Shown here one piece after another: positions 1 to 39,625 of a DNA stretch of 64,000 bases. The stretch spans positions 541,327 through 605,326 of the forward strand of contig VWZL01000903.1 in assembly GCA_013396915.1 (NCBI GenBank), written 5' to 3'. How positions within the stretch are numbered: the stretch's first letter is position 1; each line of letters begins with the position of its first letter. Source of the DNA: Stercorarius parasiticus. Taxonomy: Eukaryota; Chordata; Aves; Charadriiformes; Stercorariidae. The notes beneath the pieces were generated by a model. It saw only the letters and a list, made by a program, of their open reading frames with translations, searched no databases and had not been told where the DNA came from. A program made the position numbers and the translations under genes.

Positions 1-744
1 CGGTCTCATCTTTCCCGTCCGCAAGTAAAACATCTCCTTATCTGCAGCCATCGGCTGACCTATTTTAGTCATCTGCTTTAGGAGGAGATTAACCTGCGCC
101 TAAAAATATCTGCTTCTCTCCCCTGACTGTAAGAGGGTGAGAGTGATCAGCCCAGCTGTATATATTTACCCTGCAGAAATATAAATTTAGGAGGGAGGAA
201 TCCCAGCTTTGCTGACGGTTTTACCGCTGGGATGCTTCCAGCAAAACGTCTAACCGCTGGCACAGGCTGGCCGTGAGGAGACTTTCAGTGGGTATGATGT
301 GGGAACGGGGGAAAAATGGAAGGTCCTTCAAGGCTTTCCTTCTTCTCACTCCTCCTTCCCTCACGTTTCTTCATGGGAGACAAGACGAAAGGACTGTTTC
401 CTTTGAAGAAGCTTGCAGAACTGGGACTGCAGCTGTGCTAGGTCACAGCTTGGGCTAACTTGTCTCTCTGTGCAGGGGAGGAGGCTAATGTGGGATCTGG
501 CAATGTAGAGGCAGGGCTCCCTGGCCCACCAGAGACTGAGGTGTCATGAAGAAGCTGCCAGACTGGAAACTCAAATCCAAGTTTCAGCAGTGTCTTGCAC
601 TTCCCCCTCCCCCCCCAAAAAAAACCTAGGCAAGTCATTTTGTCATTAATGTACTGCAGTAGTACTGGGAGGCTCTAATTGAACCTAGGGACCCATAATG
701 ACAGAGGTAATAAAAGCAGGTAATGAACCACTCTATCTTTGCTC

Positions 745-880
745 AGAAAAGACTGTAATTGCTCTTTGCCTCCTTTATCCCCACCTGCAAAATGCAGGCG
801 GCAGAGACCTACCAACCTCACACCAGCATCATGAGAATGATTTCAGAAACGTTTATGAGGAATGCTTACAAGCCATGGAA
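745..880 (+). mobile_element. Possible MIR-like relic
   Basis: Contains, in MIR order, tttgcctcctttatcccc, acctgcaaaatgcaggc, gacctaccaacctcacacca, catgagaatgatttcagaaac. This resembles the tcagtttcctcatctgtaaaatggg ... cctacctcacagggttgttgtgagg ... region of MIR. It is weaker than the other two calls. Confidence 0.4.
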
Positions 881-3800
881 ACTGCCACCTTAGAAAATAA
901 CAGCCATTAAAAACCTGGCTTGTAGAGCAGTGGAGCAGTATTTACCCACTTGTCCCATTTACAAATAATTTCCTGTTTACCAGTGGCATAAACCTGTGAT
1001 CCACGGCTGGCAAACGTAAGCCCTCGTGGTGCCTTTTGGGGCATGACGGGCCCAGCAATGTCTTTGCAGGTTTGCACCCAAGAGTCATTTGACAGCTTGA
1101 GCACATTAACCACAGAGTCTCTGCATGTTGTGTTCTACTGCTGACAACTCAAATTTAACCACCGTTTTCCTGTAATCACGCAGTTGCGCAGCCTTTAAAT
1201 TTAGGCTGAAGTCTCCAGAGTGGGAAACACATGCTGATGTCTGTACCATCAGCAAAGCACCTGTATCTCCACGCCATTCCACCACAATCGTGTCTAGACC
1301 TCTTTCAGGCGAGACGAAAAACACCACTGCTGGGTATCTCCACACCAACTCCTTCTCCTGCCTGAACTTTGCTTTTCTTGAGCTTGAGAATGCCACCAGT
1401 TGAGCTCTTCCTGGATGAAAAGCCTGATGCCCATGGGCCACCTCCCCATGAGGATGCTGCTCCTCGGGCAGGCAGCGCGCAGGCTGTCGGCCATGGCCAC
1501 TCAAGGAGCTTTCTGCAGTGGCCACAAATGCTGCTACCGGCCCCCCTGGGAAGCAGTCCTTACCGATACCTCCCTTCTATGCTCTGTTACGAACCTAAGG
1601 GGGGAAAACCGCACTGGCTTCTGAACAGGAGGTGACCAGAAGTAAGAAGTGACTCACCCAGAGCTGGGCAGTGTTTCACAGGGAAGCAATCGCACACCCA
1701 GAGGACTGGATGGTAGCAAACGCTGTGTTTTTAATGCATTTTTTAAATCATCTCAGTGCAAACAGTAACCATGTATACGTGACAAAGCCTTTGACAAGTT
1801 AATTAATGACAGCAACTGCAAATGCTTAAAGAGGATACTAGCACAGTTTCTCCAGCTCTTCTGGAAAAGTCCTGAATGTGGGTCTGTAATGAGTGAAGAA
1901 AAACTGACCCATCTGATAATTTTAGGGAGCTTTTAGAAAGGGCCTTTTTCCCTTCTGTCACACTAAAAGGTATCACTTCTATGGGAAACCTACCAGCAGA
2001 GTGAGAAGCTAGGGCTGAATTTATTTGCACATTCTGATGCAGACTGGGGTCCCACAACAGCAGCTGCCACAGAAACGGGCACCACACAGTCCAGGCCCAA
2101 GACCCTACGTTTTAATTTCTAAGTGGATTCTGAACTTTCTGAACGAAGTACAACAGAAATATGTATTTCTCAACTAGTGTTGTAGAGAAAAATGAACTTC
2201 TAAGTTACTCTGACCAGGGTACAATACGCTTATCTAAATCTGAGCTAGTATTGTCAGAAAAATTGCTAGGAACTTCTAAAATATGATTCATCTCATCCTT
2301 AGGCAAGCATCAAAAATAGTTCTAATGAACTGCACTACAGAGGTACTTATTTTTTTTTAGTGGCCATAAAGGAAATCCAGATAGCTAACTGTGACATATT
2401 TATCCATGTAAAATTGTCATAGATCCATCCTGTCCATTTTCCAAGGCTTTGCTGTAGATGCAAGGCTTTTGATATGGGCCAAACTAACATTCTGCAGCAG
2501 AGCATTTCTACATCCCAGAACAGGTAAAAGCTGCAGCAGATTTGGGGGAGTCTAGTGAAGCCTCATGGCTCCAGTGAATTCCCATGATTTTTTTAGTATG
2601 TTTCAGTCAAGAATCTGTGTATTAAGAACTTCTAAACTAAAAGATTGAATTTTTTAAACAACGCAGCCCCATGACTAGTCATGTGTCCACAATTTCAAGG
2701 AAACTAGAGGCCATACCATTAGATGGTCTCCATGTCCTCCACTCATTCTTAAGGGTTGTATGGAAAATTAGTTTAGGCTAGATGCCTATGCTTTACTAGC
2801 TAAACTTAAGTAAAATTACAACCCTGGCCCAAGCTAGTTGTCTAGACTGCCTGTCTGATGCCACCACAAGCACCTCTTTCAGCATGTCTGGAGGCCTAGC
2901 TTCTGAACAGCCGAAAATTAGGGGAGTAGAATTCCAACCAAAGTGGTGGTTGGTAACTGGTGGTAACATGTAGCAGGAGAAGGGAGCAGAGAAATATATT
3001 AAACATCTTAGAAATACTGAATTTTAGTATTCACCTAGCTTCTCCTTATTTAGGTCATTCAATGTCCATTGCAAAGGAGGTGTCTACATAAGCTGTGATA
3101 AACCTTAGGAAAATGTCAGAGAAGACATTACATGAGCAAGCAACATGCCTCCCTTGACTTCAAGTAAAACTTCTATAACCTGCATAAAGACCAAAACTAT
3201 CATTTCCATATTAACTGGCTTTTGCCTTAAAATGCAAAATCACAACTTAGTCTTGAGCTTGGCCGCTCAGCATTTCACAGAGAACCTCCCTGGCTCTTTT
3301 CACGTGCCCTTTCATGAAGAAGGCATTAACAATTTGCAGCAAAGTCAACAAGCCGTGCTGCCTGTCTCCACCCTGAGGAATGGACTCAGGAGCCTCCTCT
3401 GGCCAGCTCATAGAGATGAGTAACAGAAAAGCTCTGCCCCTTCATGTGAGACTGCAGTTCCAGCTCTCCCTGGGAGCAACCCAAGAAAACCTACCAAAGA
3501 GACATCTTCCCTTTTCCACATCTCCTAAAATTAACATTTGCCTTTATTTATTATTCATTTAGTTATATTCTTATACAAGACTTTTACCCACAAGTTTTGA
3601 CAGGCTGAATACATTCTTTATCACATTTTACTAAATCAGATTAGAGTCTGTTTAGAAGGACTCTGTTTTGAAGTTCTCCCTCCACACCTGCAGTTCTCCT
3701 GAAGCTTCACAGGTGCTAATGGGGAGAAGGACAAAATCAAGAAAAATCCTGTAGGTGCCTTCACCTCAGTGCTATCTCTGCTAATTCTCAGCATTATAGG

Positions 3801-4534
3801 GAAACGTCACTATCAGGGGAATTTTCTTAAAATACTTTTTTTGGAGAAATTTCACAGCGGCGACAGGTGCATGGATAGTTTGTGAACAGTGAGTGCCTTA
3901 ACATTAAGTGTTGCAATAAAATCCTGGTATATCGGTGAAGTTACCATCTCCCCATTCCTCTGACTTCAGCAGCTTTCTTAGAGGAAAATAATTTGAGCAT
4001 GTCTCCTGCTACAGAAATAGCCTGTGCACTTTCCTTTATCAAAGACCACAGCAGACACCATGACTCAGCGTGAGATGTTAAAAAGGAACATGTACATAAA
4101 CCGTGTCAACTACTTTCTTCAGATGCTACAAATTGTACTTAGTGCTGTTTTCTCACAAGCAGTCGGCAAGCTCCCTTTTTTGATCTACAGTGATCAACCG
4201 TTGCTATCTTCATGGTCGAACTAAACTCATCGGGAATAAACGCCAGGCCTGTTTTTTCCTCTGCTCGTGAGCTAGGGGATCTCATTATTTTCAGAATATT
4301 CATTAGACTCTCTACTTAATCTAAAAATAGTAGGGTTTTTTCACAGCCGAGTGACTAGTGGGCAGCAGATTCATGCATTTATCTGTTCCACAATACAAGA
4401 TCTGATAACTACATGTACTCAGACACCGTGCCTTCAAGAGACGGTTGCCATAAATAGACTCCACCTTACAGTATTTGACATTGTCAAAGCACTGGTTAAC
4501 ATCCACTAATAGCCATTAACTAATTCATCTTTGG

Positions 4535-4612
4535 GAAACCCTGTGAGCTAGGTAAAACTGATATAATTAACACATGAGTAAAACAAGATTTAGGAGTTAA
4601 GTCAGTTGCCTG
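4535..4612 (-). mobile_element. MIR-like relic, 3' part, opposite orientation
   Basis: On the minus strand this carries the end of a MIR core: (gcccaggcaa)ctgacttaactcctaaatct, then gttttactcatgtgttaat and tttacctagctcacaggg. These mirror the MIR blocks gggcaagtcacttaac, cctcatctgtaaaatg and cctacctcacaggg. It abuts the plus-strand MIR-like relic at 4618, giving a head-to-head pair. Confidence 0.55.
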
Positions 4613-4617
4613 GGCAG

Positions 4618-4790
4618 AGGCCTTCATGGTCTAGTGGATTAGACATCTGTTTCTCCAACCAAAGAAGTTGAGTCTAATCCTTTTTCTGACATTGATTTGC
4701 TGTGTGGCCTTATGGAAAGTCAATTAACTTCTCTGCCTCAGCTGCCCTAGAGATAATGATGGTTACCTACCCAGTGACACATGGGTGTTT
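4618..4790 (+). mobile_element. MIR/CORE-SINE-like relic
   Basis: A tRNA-like head (catggtctagtggattagac with A-box character and gagtctaatcc as a degraded B box) is followed by a MIR-core-like stretch: ttgctgtgtggccttatgg, aaagtcaattaacttctctg and cctcag. This order (tRNA head, core, ctgtgtgacctt-type block, aacttctctgcctcag) is that of MIR elements. It is a strongly decayed ancient amniote SINE. Confidence 0.65.
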
Positions 4791-7700
4791 GCAAACTGTA
4801 CTAAACGATACTTTTAATGTACTCTTAAGGCCTATCAGGGGAAGAGGTGAAACATTAAAGCTTCCTAGCTTTAACGTCCTTGCTGTCTTATCTAATGCCT
4901 CCTCCCCACACCAGAAATAGCTTGGGGGTAAGGAGGAATTTCATAGGCTAAGACGCTGCTAGCAAAACTGTGGCTGGCATCAGGAAATTTCATCAGATTC
5001 TGTTTGAGCAGCAAATTTATTTAGAGTATGGGTCAGCGGTAGAATTGCAACAGAAAGATTATTTTAAGCTCGGCCATGGAAGAAACCAGCATCCTTCCCA
5101 TGCTACCGTGAGATAACGAACAGGCTGCCATGGCCATCTCCACCGAGCGTCCCTGATTCAAAAGCAGCAGAGCCTGTTTGCAGAAACCCAAGAGCCTGCA
5201 CTCATGCACCGCCCCCAGCCCCCTTCTACCTCTAAATGAGATTTCTGCAGGATAATTTCTACAGGTGGCCTTATTGCTAGCAGGTGTACAAGCCCAGAGG
5301 GAGAGTACCAACGTACAGGCACCTCCTGTAGCCGATCCACCTGATCTTGCCACCTCTGAGCGCTGGGGTGTCGTACTTAAGAGGACGACAACTAAACCTG
5401 CTCTCTTCAGTTTATTTGAAATGATCCTTGAACTTCTGTCCTCTCGCCAGCATAGCTTTTCATGACGTGCCATAGGGCATTAAGAAGTATTACTTCTGTA
5501 GCTGGCATTTGACCTCCTCGGCATGTATCTAGGCTGGTGGTGTGCGCATGTAACTTTATATCCCTTTTCCCAGATCTGTCCTTGCTTTTAATTATTTCTA
5601 CAAAATATTCTGTTGCAATGTATAATGCTGCCTAGGCTCATAAAATCTCCAACAATTCTAATACAGCAAGAAATCAGTCAAACGGGACAGAAGAATTTAT
5701 CTTTTACATTTACCTTCATTTCTGTGAGCAAGATTAACGTTCCTTCTTTTTACTACTGAAGGAAATGTCAGCGTTTTTTTCCGCTTTTGCTTGCTGAATT
5801 ATAGCAAGTGCGGTGGACGCTCACAGAGCCAAAAAAATAATAACCTGCTCCTGCCTCTGATGTGGCACCAATCGCTTCTTGGCATCCCTTCTGCTGCTGA
5901 TCTGCCCGTGCCCCAGCTGCTTTGCTTCGCTGCCCTGCTCTCTCCATCCTCTGACCAGTTAGCACTCGTCTCTTCTCCACCCTCCCAGCTCTACTGATAA
6001 TGTGTTTAACATTTACTTTGATGCTATTCCTTGAGGCTTTGCAAAATCTTTCTTGGAAAGAAGACCATTAAAAAGAAACCCTTTGGGGAAAGACAGGGAG
6101 GAAAGCTAAAGCAGAAAGGGCATGTGCTTGTGTATAATATACCCCTGTAGGCTTTGTCGTGCTCGAAGCCTGAAGATGACTTAATGCAAACCTGTACTGC
6201 TGTAAATAGGGTATAAATATTGTATTCTCCTAAAATACATCTGGGCTAATTCAATAAACCCTGATTTACTGGCTGCTACTTGTGCAAACATCTGCATATT
6301 AAAGGCCAATAAATTACTAATAAGCTGTCAGATCAGTAACACAGATATTCCCAAGGCTGAAAGATTGTCTATCGCTTGTTCCTATATATTTACTTTCTGC
6401 AGAGGCTACCAATGTGGACTAGCACAGGCCAAATGGCTCCATGTCCATGCATTGTGGAAGAACTTAATGGTGACATGTAGTAGCTTATAAAATATACTCC
6501 AGGATCGTATACTGAGTGTGACAAAGAGCATGAACTAAAACTGTATTCAGCCCTCACGTGCCTAAAATATGACTTTTCAGTGTTGGTTTTACCCCTGGTT
6601 AAAATTACGTGTGTGCTAATAGGTGATTAATATGTAAAACATTTTGCTCTAGCAGAACATGTAATTGCATTCAGACAGATTGGCAGGTTTTTTCCAACAC
6701 TATTGAAGACTGTATACTCCTCCTAAGTGTTTGTAGCTTACCTAGTAATGTTATCTCCTGCACTTGCATATTTTTGGGGGTTTTTTTGGTTGGAGAGTTA
6801 GAGCCTGTATCTTACTGCACCTAATCTACTAATGCATTGAAGCATCCATTTAACTTTAAGCTTGAGCTTCAGATCTCTGCTGCATCAGGCTCTTTGTTTA
6901 AATAGGTTTCTTTTAGTTTTATATTGCATATTTTGCAAGACTTCATAAAACTATCCAACACCTCAGTTCTATAATCTGCACTAGAGACCAACAGGTGTGA
7001 CTTCAACTTTATCTATCAATACAGTAAAGAATACGTAATACCAGGAAGGACAACTTATTTTTCATCTTAATTCGTTCCAGTAGCTTTTGTTTAGCCCTAT
7101 ATACAAATAATTAAATAAATAAAGTTTCCCGTGAGATGTTTTCCCATTTTTAAGTTTAGAATGAAATATAATGCACATAATTTTTTTAAGCTGAGTGTAA
7201 AGGTGTATGGATCTTCAGATTTATATTGACTTTGCTGTAAAAAAAGTAAAGGGACACACTTGAACCTTCAGTGACCTTGTAAAATACTGCTGGCTATTCA
7301 GATGACACTGGGTCTATCTGAATTGGAAAAGGGAAGGGAAAACAGTTCATCTTAAGTTTGGTAATTTGATAATGGTTACTGTAAACACAAAAGAAGTGTT
7401 TTTTCTTCTTAGTGTGATCACTAGAAGACAATGCACAACCAGTATTAAACCAGGGCAGATACAGACGATAAAGGCAAAGCTTAATCTTGCTAGGATTAGT
7501 GACTCTAAATTGATACGAATGAAAAAACACTGAAAAATGCTAAGTTAGGTGGCTTCAGGGACTAGCAAAATGCCTTGCCTGGTAATTTTCAAAAGTCTTT
7601 AGAGACACTGATTGCACCTGGAACCTCTGATTTGATTACCGAAATAAAAATTGTCTACTATAGTAGCCTCATCTGTACTTTAATTAAGAGCTTTGTATTT

Positions 7701-8372
7701 AAATATAACCATCTGATCCCCTGAGGTTATTTTTAAAGTAAGCTTCTGGCAAGGCACCAGTGTGGTGGATTAGAGGCTTGGAATTGAGGAAAAAGCATCA
7801 TTCACCATACAGTTTAGGATAATGTGTGCGTATATATAAATACATGTGTATACAGCATCATGTAACAAGATACAGGACTGGATTTATTAAAGCCAAATGG
7901 AATGATATTTCCTCTTTTAATATTCTAGATCTCTTTTAATATATGCGATGTAGAGATATTGCACTGCAGTCTGATTCATGTAAATACCACACCAGCACAT
8001 CAATCTGACACTGTCCAATGAAAGCTCCATTTTTCTACAAATGTAAAGCCAAGTTATCAACTTAGCTGTCTGCATCTACTGCTCCATCTCACAGTGGCTG
8101 TTCGACTTGATGTGGATCTCTAAGACATATCGCCCATCACCTCACCATTTATCACCGAGCATGCGAGCATGAGCGGAAAAGCAGCAGCGCCAGAAAAAGC
8201 ACTGCAAACGAGCAGAAGGGCAGCAGCAGGGGCAGCAGACCGGGGGTGCTAATGAGCAATGTTAAAATGGAAAGGGTGGGGAAAGGGCGGATGATTCGTA
8301 CAAGACATGGCAGAACCTGAAAAGCCAGATAACAACGTGTTTTCCCAGCTCTTATTTCAGAAGAGAACTTAC

Positions 8373-36535
<28,163 letters not shown>

Positions 36536-36992
36536 TCCAGAGGAGAGGAGGAACGCAGGTGGTTGCTTTGGTAAAGGTGCAGCTGCTCCTCACTTTGTTC
36601 TTACGCTGCAACAATACAAAAAAAAAAAAAAAAAGATAAATTATTACATGGACAAAACAGCAGGATAGCCGAGTTCAGCTAACGACGCATCTTCTGCTAT
36701 CTGTGTTTTTCACAAACTTATCTAGGCTTATGTAAACATCAGCTGTTTATGTAAAATTGTATATCCTCAAGGACATGTTTTACCTTCTGCTGACAGCAAA
36801 CCGCAAAACAGGAAAAATTCTTAGTGGCCCAGTTTTCCCTTGTATTCGTCCGTCATATAAGTAACTAAAGAAATAGTCACCATTTTCCAGATGCCACTTT
36901 CGACCCTTTACCTATTTCCACAACTTCCACACGCCTGCAAACCCAGGGCTGTGCGCAGCCTCCGCATCCTTTCCTTCCATCACAATTTTTTT

Positions 36993-37570
36993 NNNNNNNN
37001 NNNNNNNNNNNNNNNNNNNNNNNNNNNNNNNNNNNNNNNNNNNNNNNNNNNNNNNNNNNNNNNNNNNNNNNNNNNNNNNNNNNNNNNNNNNNNNNNNNNN
37101 NNNNNNNNNNNNNNNNNNNNNNNNNNNNNNNNNNNNNNNNNNNNNNNNNNNNNNNNNNNNNNNNNNNNNNNNNNNNNNNNNNNNNNNNNNNNNNNNNNNN
37201 NNNNNNNNNNNNNNNNNNNNNNNNNNNNNNNNNNNNNNNNNNNNNNNNNNNNNNNNNNNNNNNNNNNNNNNNNNNNNNNNNNNNNNNNNNNNNNNNNNNN
37301 NNNNNNNNNNNNNNNNNNNNNNNNNNNNNNNNNNNNNNNNNNNNNNNNNNNNNNNNNNNNNNNNNNNNNNNNNNNNNNNNNNNNNNNNNNNNNNNNNNNN
37401 NNNNNNNNNNNNNNNNNNNNNNNNNNNNNNNNNNNNNNNNNNNNNNNNNNNNNNNNNNNNNNNNNNNNNNNNNNNNNNNNNNNNNNNNNNNNNNNNNNNN
37501 NNNNNNNNNNNNNNNNNNNNNNNNNNNNNNNNNNNNNNNNNNNNNNNNNNNNNNNNNNNNNNNNNNNNNN
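36993..37570. other. Assembly gap (578 N)
   Basis: A run of 578 N. The right side is extremely GC-rich, so the missing bases are likely to be CpG-island sequence lost in sequencing. It lies where a GABRA5 first exon or promoter is expected. Any open frame spanning it is an artefact. Confidence 0.99.
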
Positions 37571-37800
37571 CCCGCCCCTCCGGGACCCCAGCGGGGAGAC
37601 ACCTCCCCACCCGGCCCCGCCGGAGCCACCGGGGAGACCGGCAGCTCCCCGGGCTCCACGCACCGGCAGCCCGGGAGCTGCCCCCGCCAGTTCCCCCCAC
37701 CCCGGGCATCTCCCACCGACCCTCCGTGGGAAGAGCCCCGGGCCCGGCCCGGCCGTGCAGGGTCGTGTCACCGTGGGGCAGGGCCACCCTCAGCAGCGGG
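37571..37800. promoter_or_regulatory. CpG-island segment next to assembly gap (probable GABRA5 promoter region)
   Basis: This stretch is very GC-rich and dense in CpG (for example cccgcccctccgggacccc and ggcccggcccggccgtgcag). It starts directly at the right edge of the 578-base gap. It lies about 1 kb upstream of the start-codon exon in GABRA5 orientation, where a first exon and promoter are expected. No TATA box is apparent. The transcription start itself cannot be placed because most of the island is probably inside the gap. Confidence 0.6.
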
Positions 37801-37825
37801 TGAGGCTTGCCGGTATACAGTCTCC

Positions 37826-37897
37826 TTACACACACAATATACAACCATACATACATACATACATATATATATATATACACACCCATACACACATAGA
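37826..37897. repeat. (CATA)n/(TA)n/(CA)n compound microsatellite
   Basis: cacacacaatatacaaccat, then catacatacatacat, atatatatatatata and cacacccatacacacata. It borders the CpG-island segment at 37571-37800 and produces spurious Tyr/Ile-rich frames. Confidence 0.92.
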
Positions 37898-38004
37898 TCT
37901 GTATCTACATTCCTCTGCTGTAACCAACGGACCAGATCTAAGCCATCACAACTCTTACATGCTCAAGTGGGGGTTTGCACCCGCAATGTTAACGCTTTGT
38001 ACAT

Positions 38005-38052
38005 AGATGATCGTTAAGGTCCCTTCCAACCTAAACCATTCTATGGTTCTGT
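38005..38052 (+). mobile_element. CR1 LINE, extreme 3' fragment
   Basis: About 48 bases: agatgatcgttaaggtccc, ttccaacctaaaccattc, then tatggttctgt. This matches only the last part of the CR1 3' UTR. It is very short but diagnostic, and lies between the two CpG-island segments. Confidence 0.82.
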
Positions 38053-39029
38053 CCTCGCGATTAGACATCCACGGTTTGTATCGGTATTAAAAATTTCGTG
38101 AGACCTGCCTTAACTTCGAGGTTTCCTCGTGACTGTGTGTTAGGGTTGTTCGAGAAAAATGGATGCACTGCTTCACAGCCTCAACACACGGAGCATTACA
38201 CCGGCTACGTGTCCGAGCCACTTATATTATATACTGCTTGCAGGCGTGGAAAGATTGGTGCATCTTGAACTATCCAAAAGACGAAATGGGTGTTGTAATG
38301 TCCCAGTTCCTCTGGATTCCTTGAGGCGCATATGGCATTTTGTAACCCGCACATGTTACATGTGATAAATATGATTTCAATGTACGCTGCTGTGACCCTA
38401 CTTCGAAATAACACTCCAAACTTGGTTATTAAATTAACAGCTCTAACGAGGTAATCTCTGTCTTTCAGGCAACATTATGGATCAATGGAGCATTTGTCTT
38501 TTTCCTATATCCATAAAAAAGCTCTATGAAATTAATCCCTCCACTGAAATCGATATTGATTCTGTAGCTCATTGCCCGAGAGGGTGCTGCTATACTCACA
38601 GTCTGAATTGAAAACTGGTCCTTATGAATTTAAATTTTCATTTATTTTTTGGTTATATGTGGTGCTTAGCTGCGTTCAGGTTTTCCAGCGATGATTTATG
38701 ATCTTAAATGCCGAGCCAATGACATACGTTGTTCCTCGCGGTTCCTTAGTGACTTCAATAAATATGAAGTTGTGAATGAATGTTGCTATCAGAACAGCTT
38801 TCCCGGTGCTTAAAAATATACGAGTAAAGTTAAGTATGAAGCGCCAGTAGTTTCTCATGATAATGTTCTCGCCCAAGAGTGTTTAAATCAGATTTTTTTT
38901 ATTTTTTTTTTTTACAGTGCTTTGATTTCTGGTATGAGCTATTTATATCTCCGCATAGGTGACGCTGTAAAATTATGCGAGCTTTAAATAATTTTACAAA
39001 AGCCAGCGGTGGAAACGTTGGCCTGGGCT

Positions 39030-39625
39030 TTCCCAGGGCTTCGGCTACTCGCCCCAGCCCTCGGGTGGGCAGCGCCCAGCCCCGCTTCCCCTGGCTGGCC
39101 ACATCTTCCCCGCCAAGCCGCGGGCGGGGGAGCCGCTTCACGTCAACTGGAGGGAGGAAACCTGTGAGAGGGGAAATAGGAAGAAAATAAAGCATGAAAG
39201 GTATTAAAATAAAAGAAAATAAATGAAAAAGCGCTTTTCTCAGAAGAAACGGCGGGCTAAGCAGCGGGGTTGGCCGGCGGTGTCTCCGTCCCCCCGCCCC
39301 GGGGTGGGACAACCCCCCCCGCCATGCCAAAGGGCCGCAGCTCTCTCGGCCGCCGCCAGGGGGCAGCCCAGCTCCACGCAACACGCGCGGCCGAGCGGCG
39401 CGCGGCGGCGCGCGGACCCCTCCCCGCCCCCGAGCGGGCGGTGGCGCCCGCGTGCCGCGGTAGCCCCCGGGGCGAGCTGGGGTGTGGCGAGCGATGTGGC
39501 GGGACGGGCGATGTGCCGGGGAGGGAGCCCGGTGAAGCCGCCGGGAAGGCACCGCCTGCTGCGCGGCGCCTCGAGGGCGGCCAAAAGCAAGCGGTCACTC
39601 GCCGGTGGCGAGTAACATCCGCAAG
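39030..39625. promoter_or_regulatory. CpG island (upstream promoter or boundary element)
   Basis: About 600 bases of very high GC with dense CpG, including a run around 39385-39420 rich in gcgcgg units. It lies about 2.5 kb upstream of the GABRA5 start-codon exon and is bounded by AT-rich DNA on both sides (38880-38920 and 39670-39720). Mammalian GABRA5 is known for alternative untranslated first exons, so an alternative promoter is plausible, as is a divergent promoter. Several overlapping long open frames here follow from the GC richness (few stop codons) and are not called as genes. Confidence 0.65.
39353..39367 (+). promoter_or_regulatory. Putative CTCF binding motif
   Basis: The sequence ccgccagggggcagc is a very close match to the core CTCF consensus (CCASYAGRKGGCRS-like). 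It sits inside the CpG island at 39030-39625. The motif reads on the plus strand, pointing away from GABRA5. The match is visible directly; occupancy and any loop or insulator role are inference. Confidence 0.55.

Larger units (their letters stand above)
1..8372 (-). other. GABRA5: GABRA5 intron (3' part cut by window edge)
   Basis: This is the intron after the Cys-loop exon; it runs past the left edge, so it exceeds 8.3 kb. I looked on the minus strand for the next expected exons (the YAYPN...VVYVWTNG segment, TM1 with YFVIQTYLPC, TM2-TM4) and did not find them. What I do see is MIR-type SINE relics near 745-880 and 4535-4790. The rest is AT-rich single-copy-looking DNA, and the short open frames show no protein-like features or splice context. 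Confidence 0.7.

Noticed and set aside
5033..5473. 146-codon open frame on the minus strand
   Set aside because: No domain, no splice sites in keeping with GABRA5 phase, and no resemblance to the missing alpha-5 exons.
36877..38006. Long open frames of 263-371 codons
   Set aside because: Most of each is translated N from the 578-base gap; the visible ends are CpG island and microsatellite.
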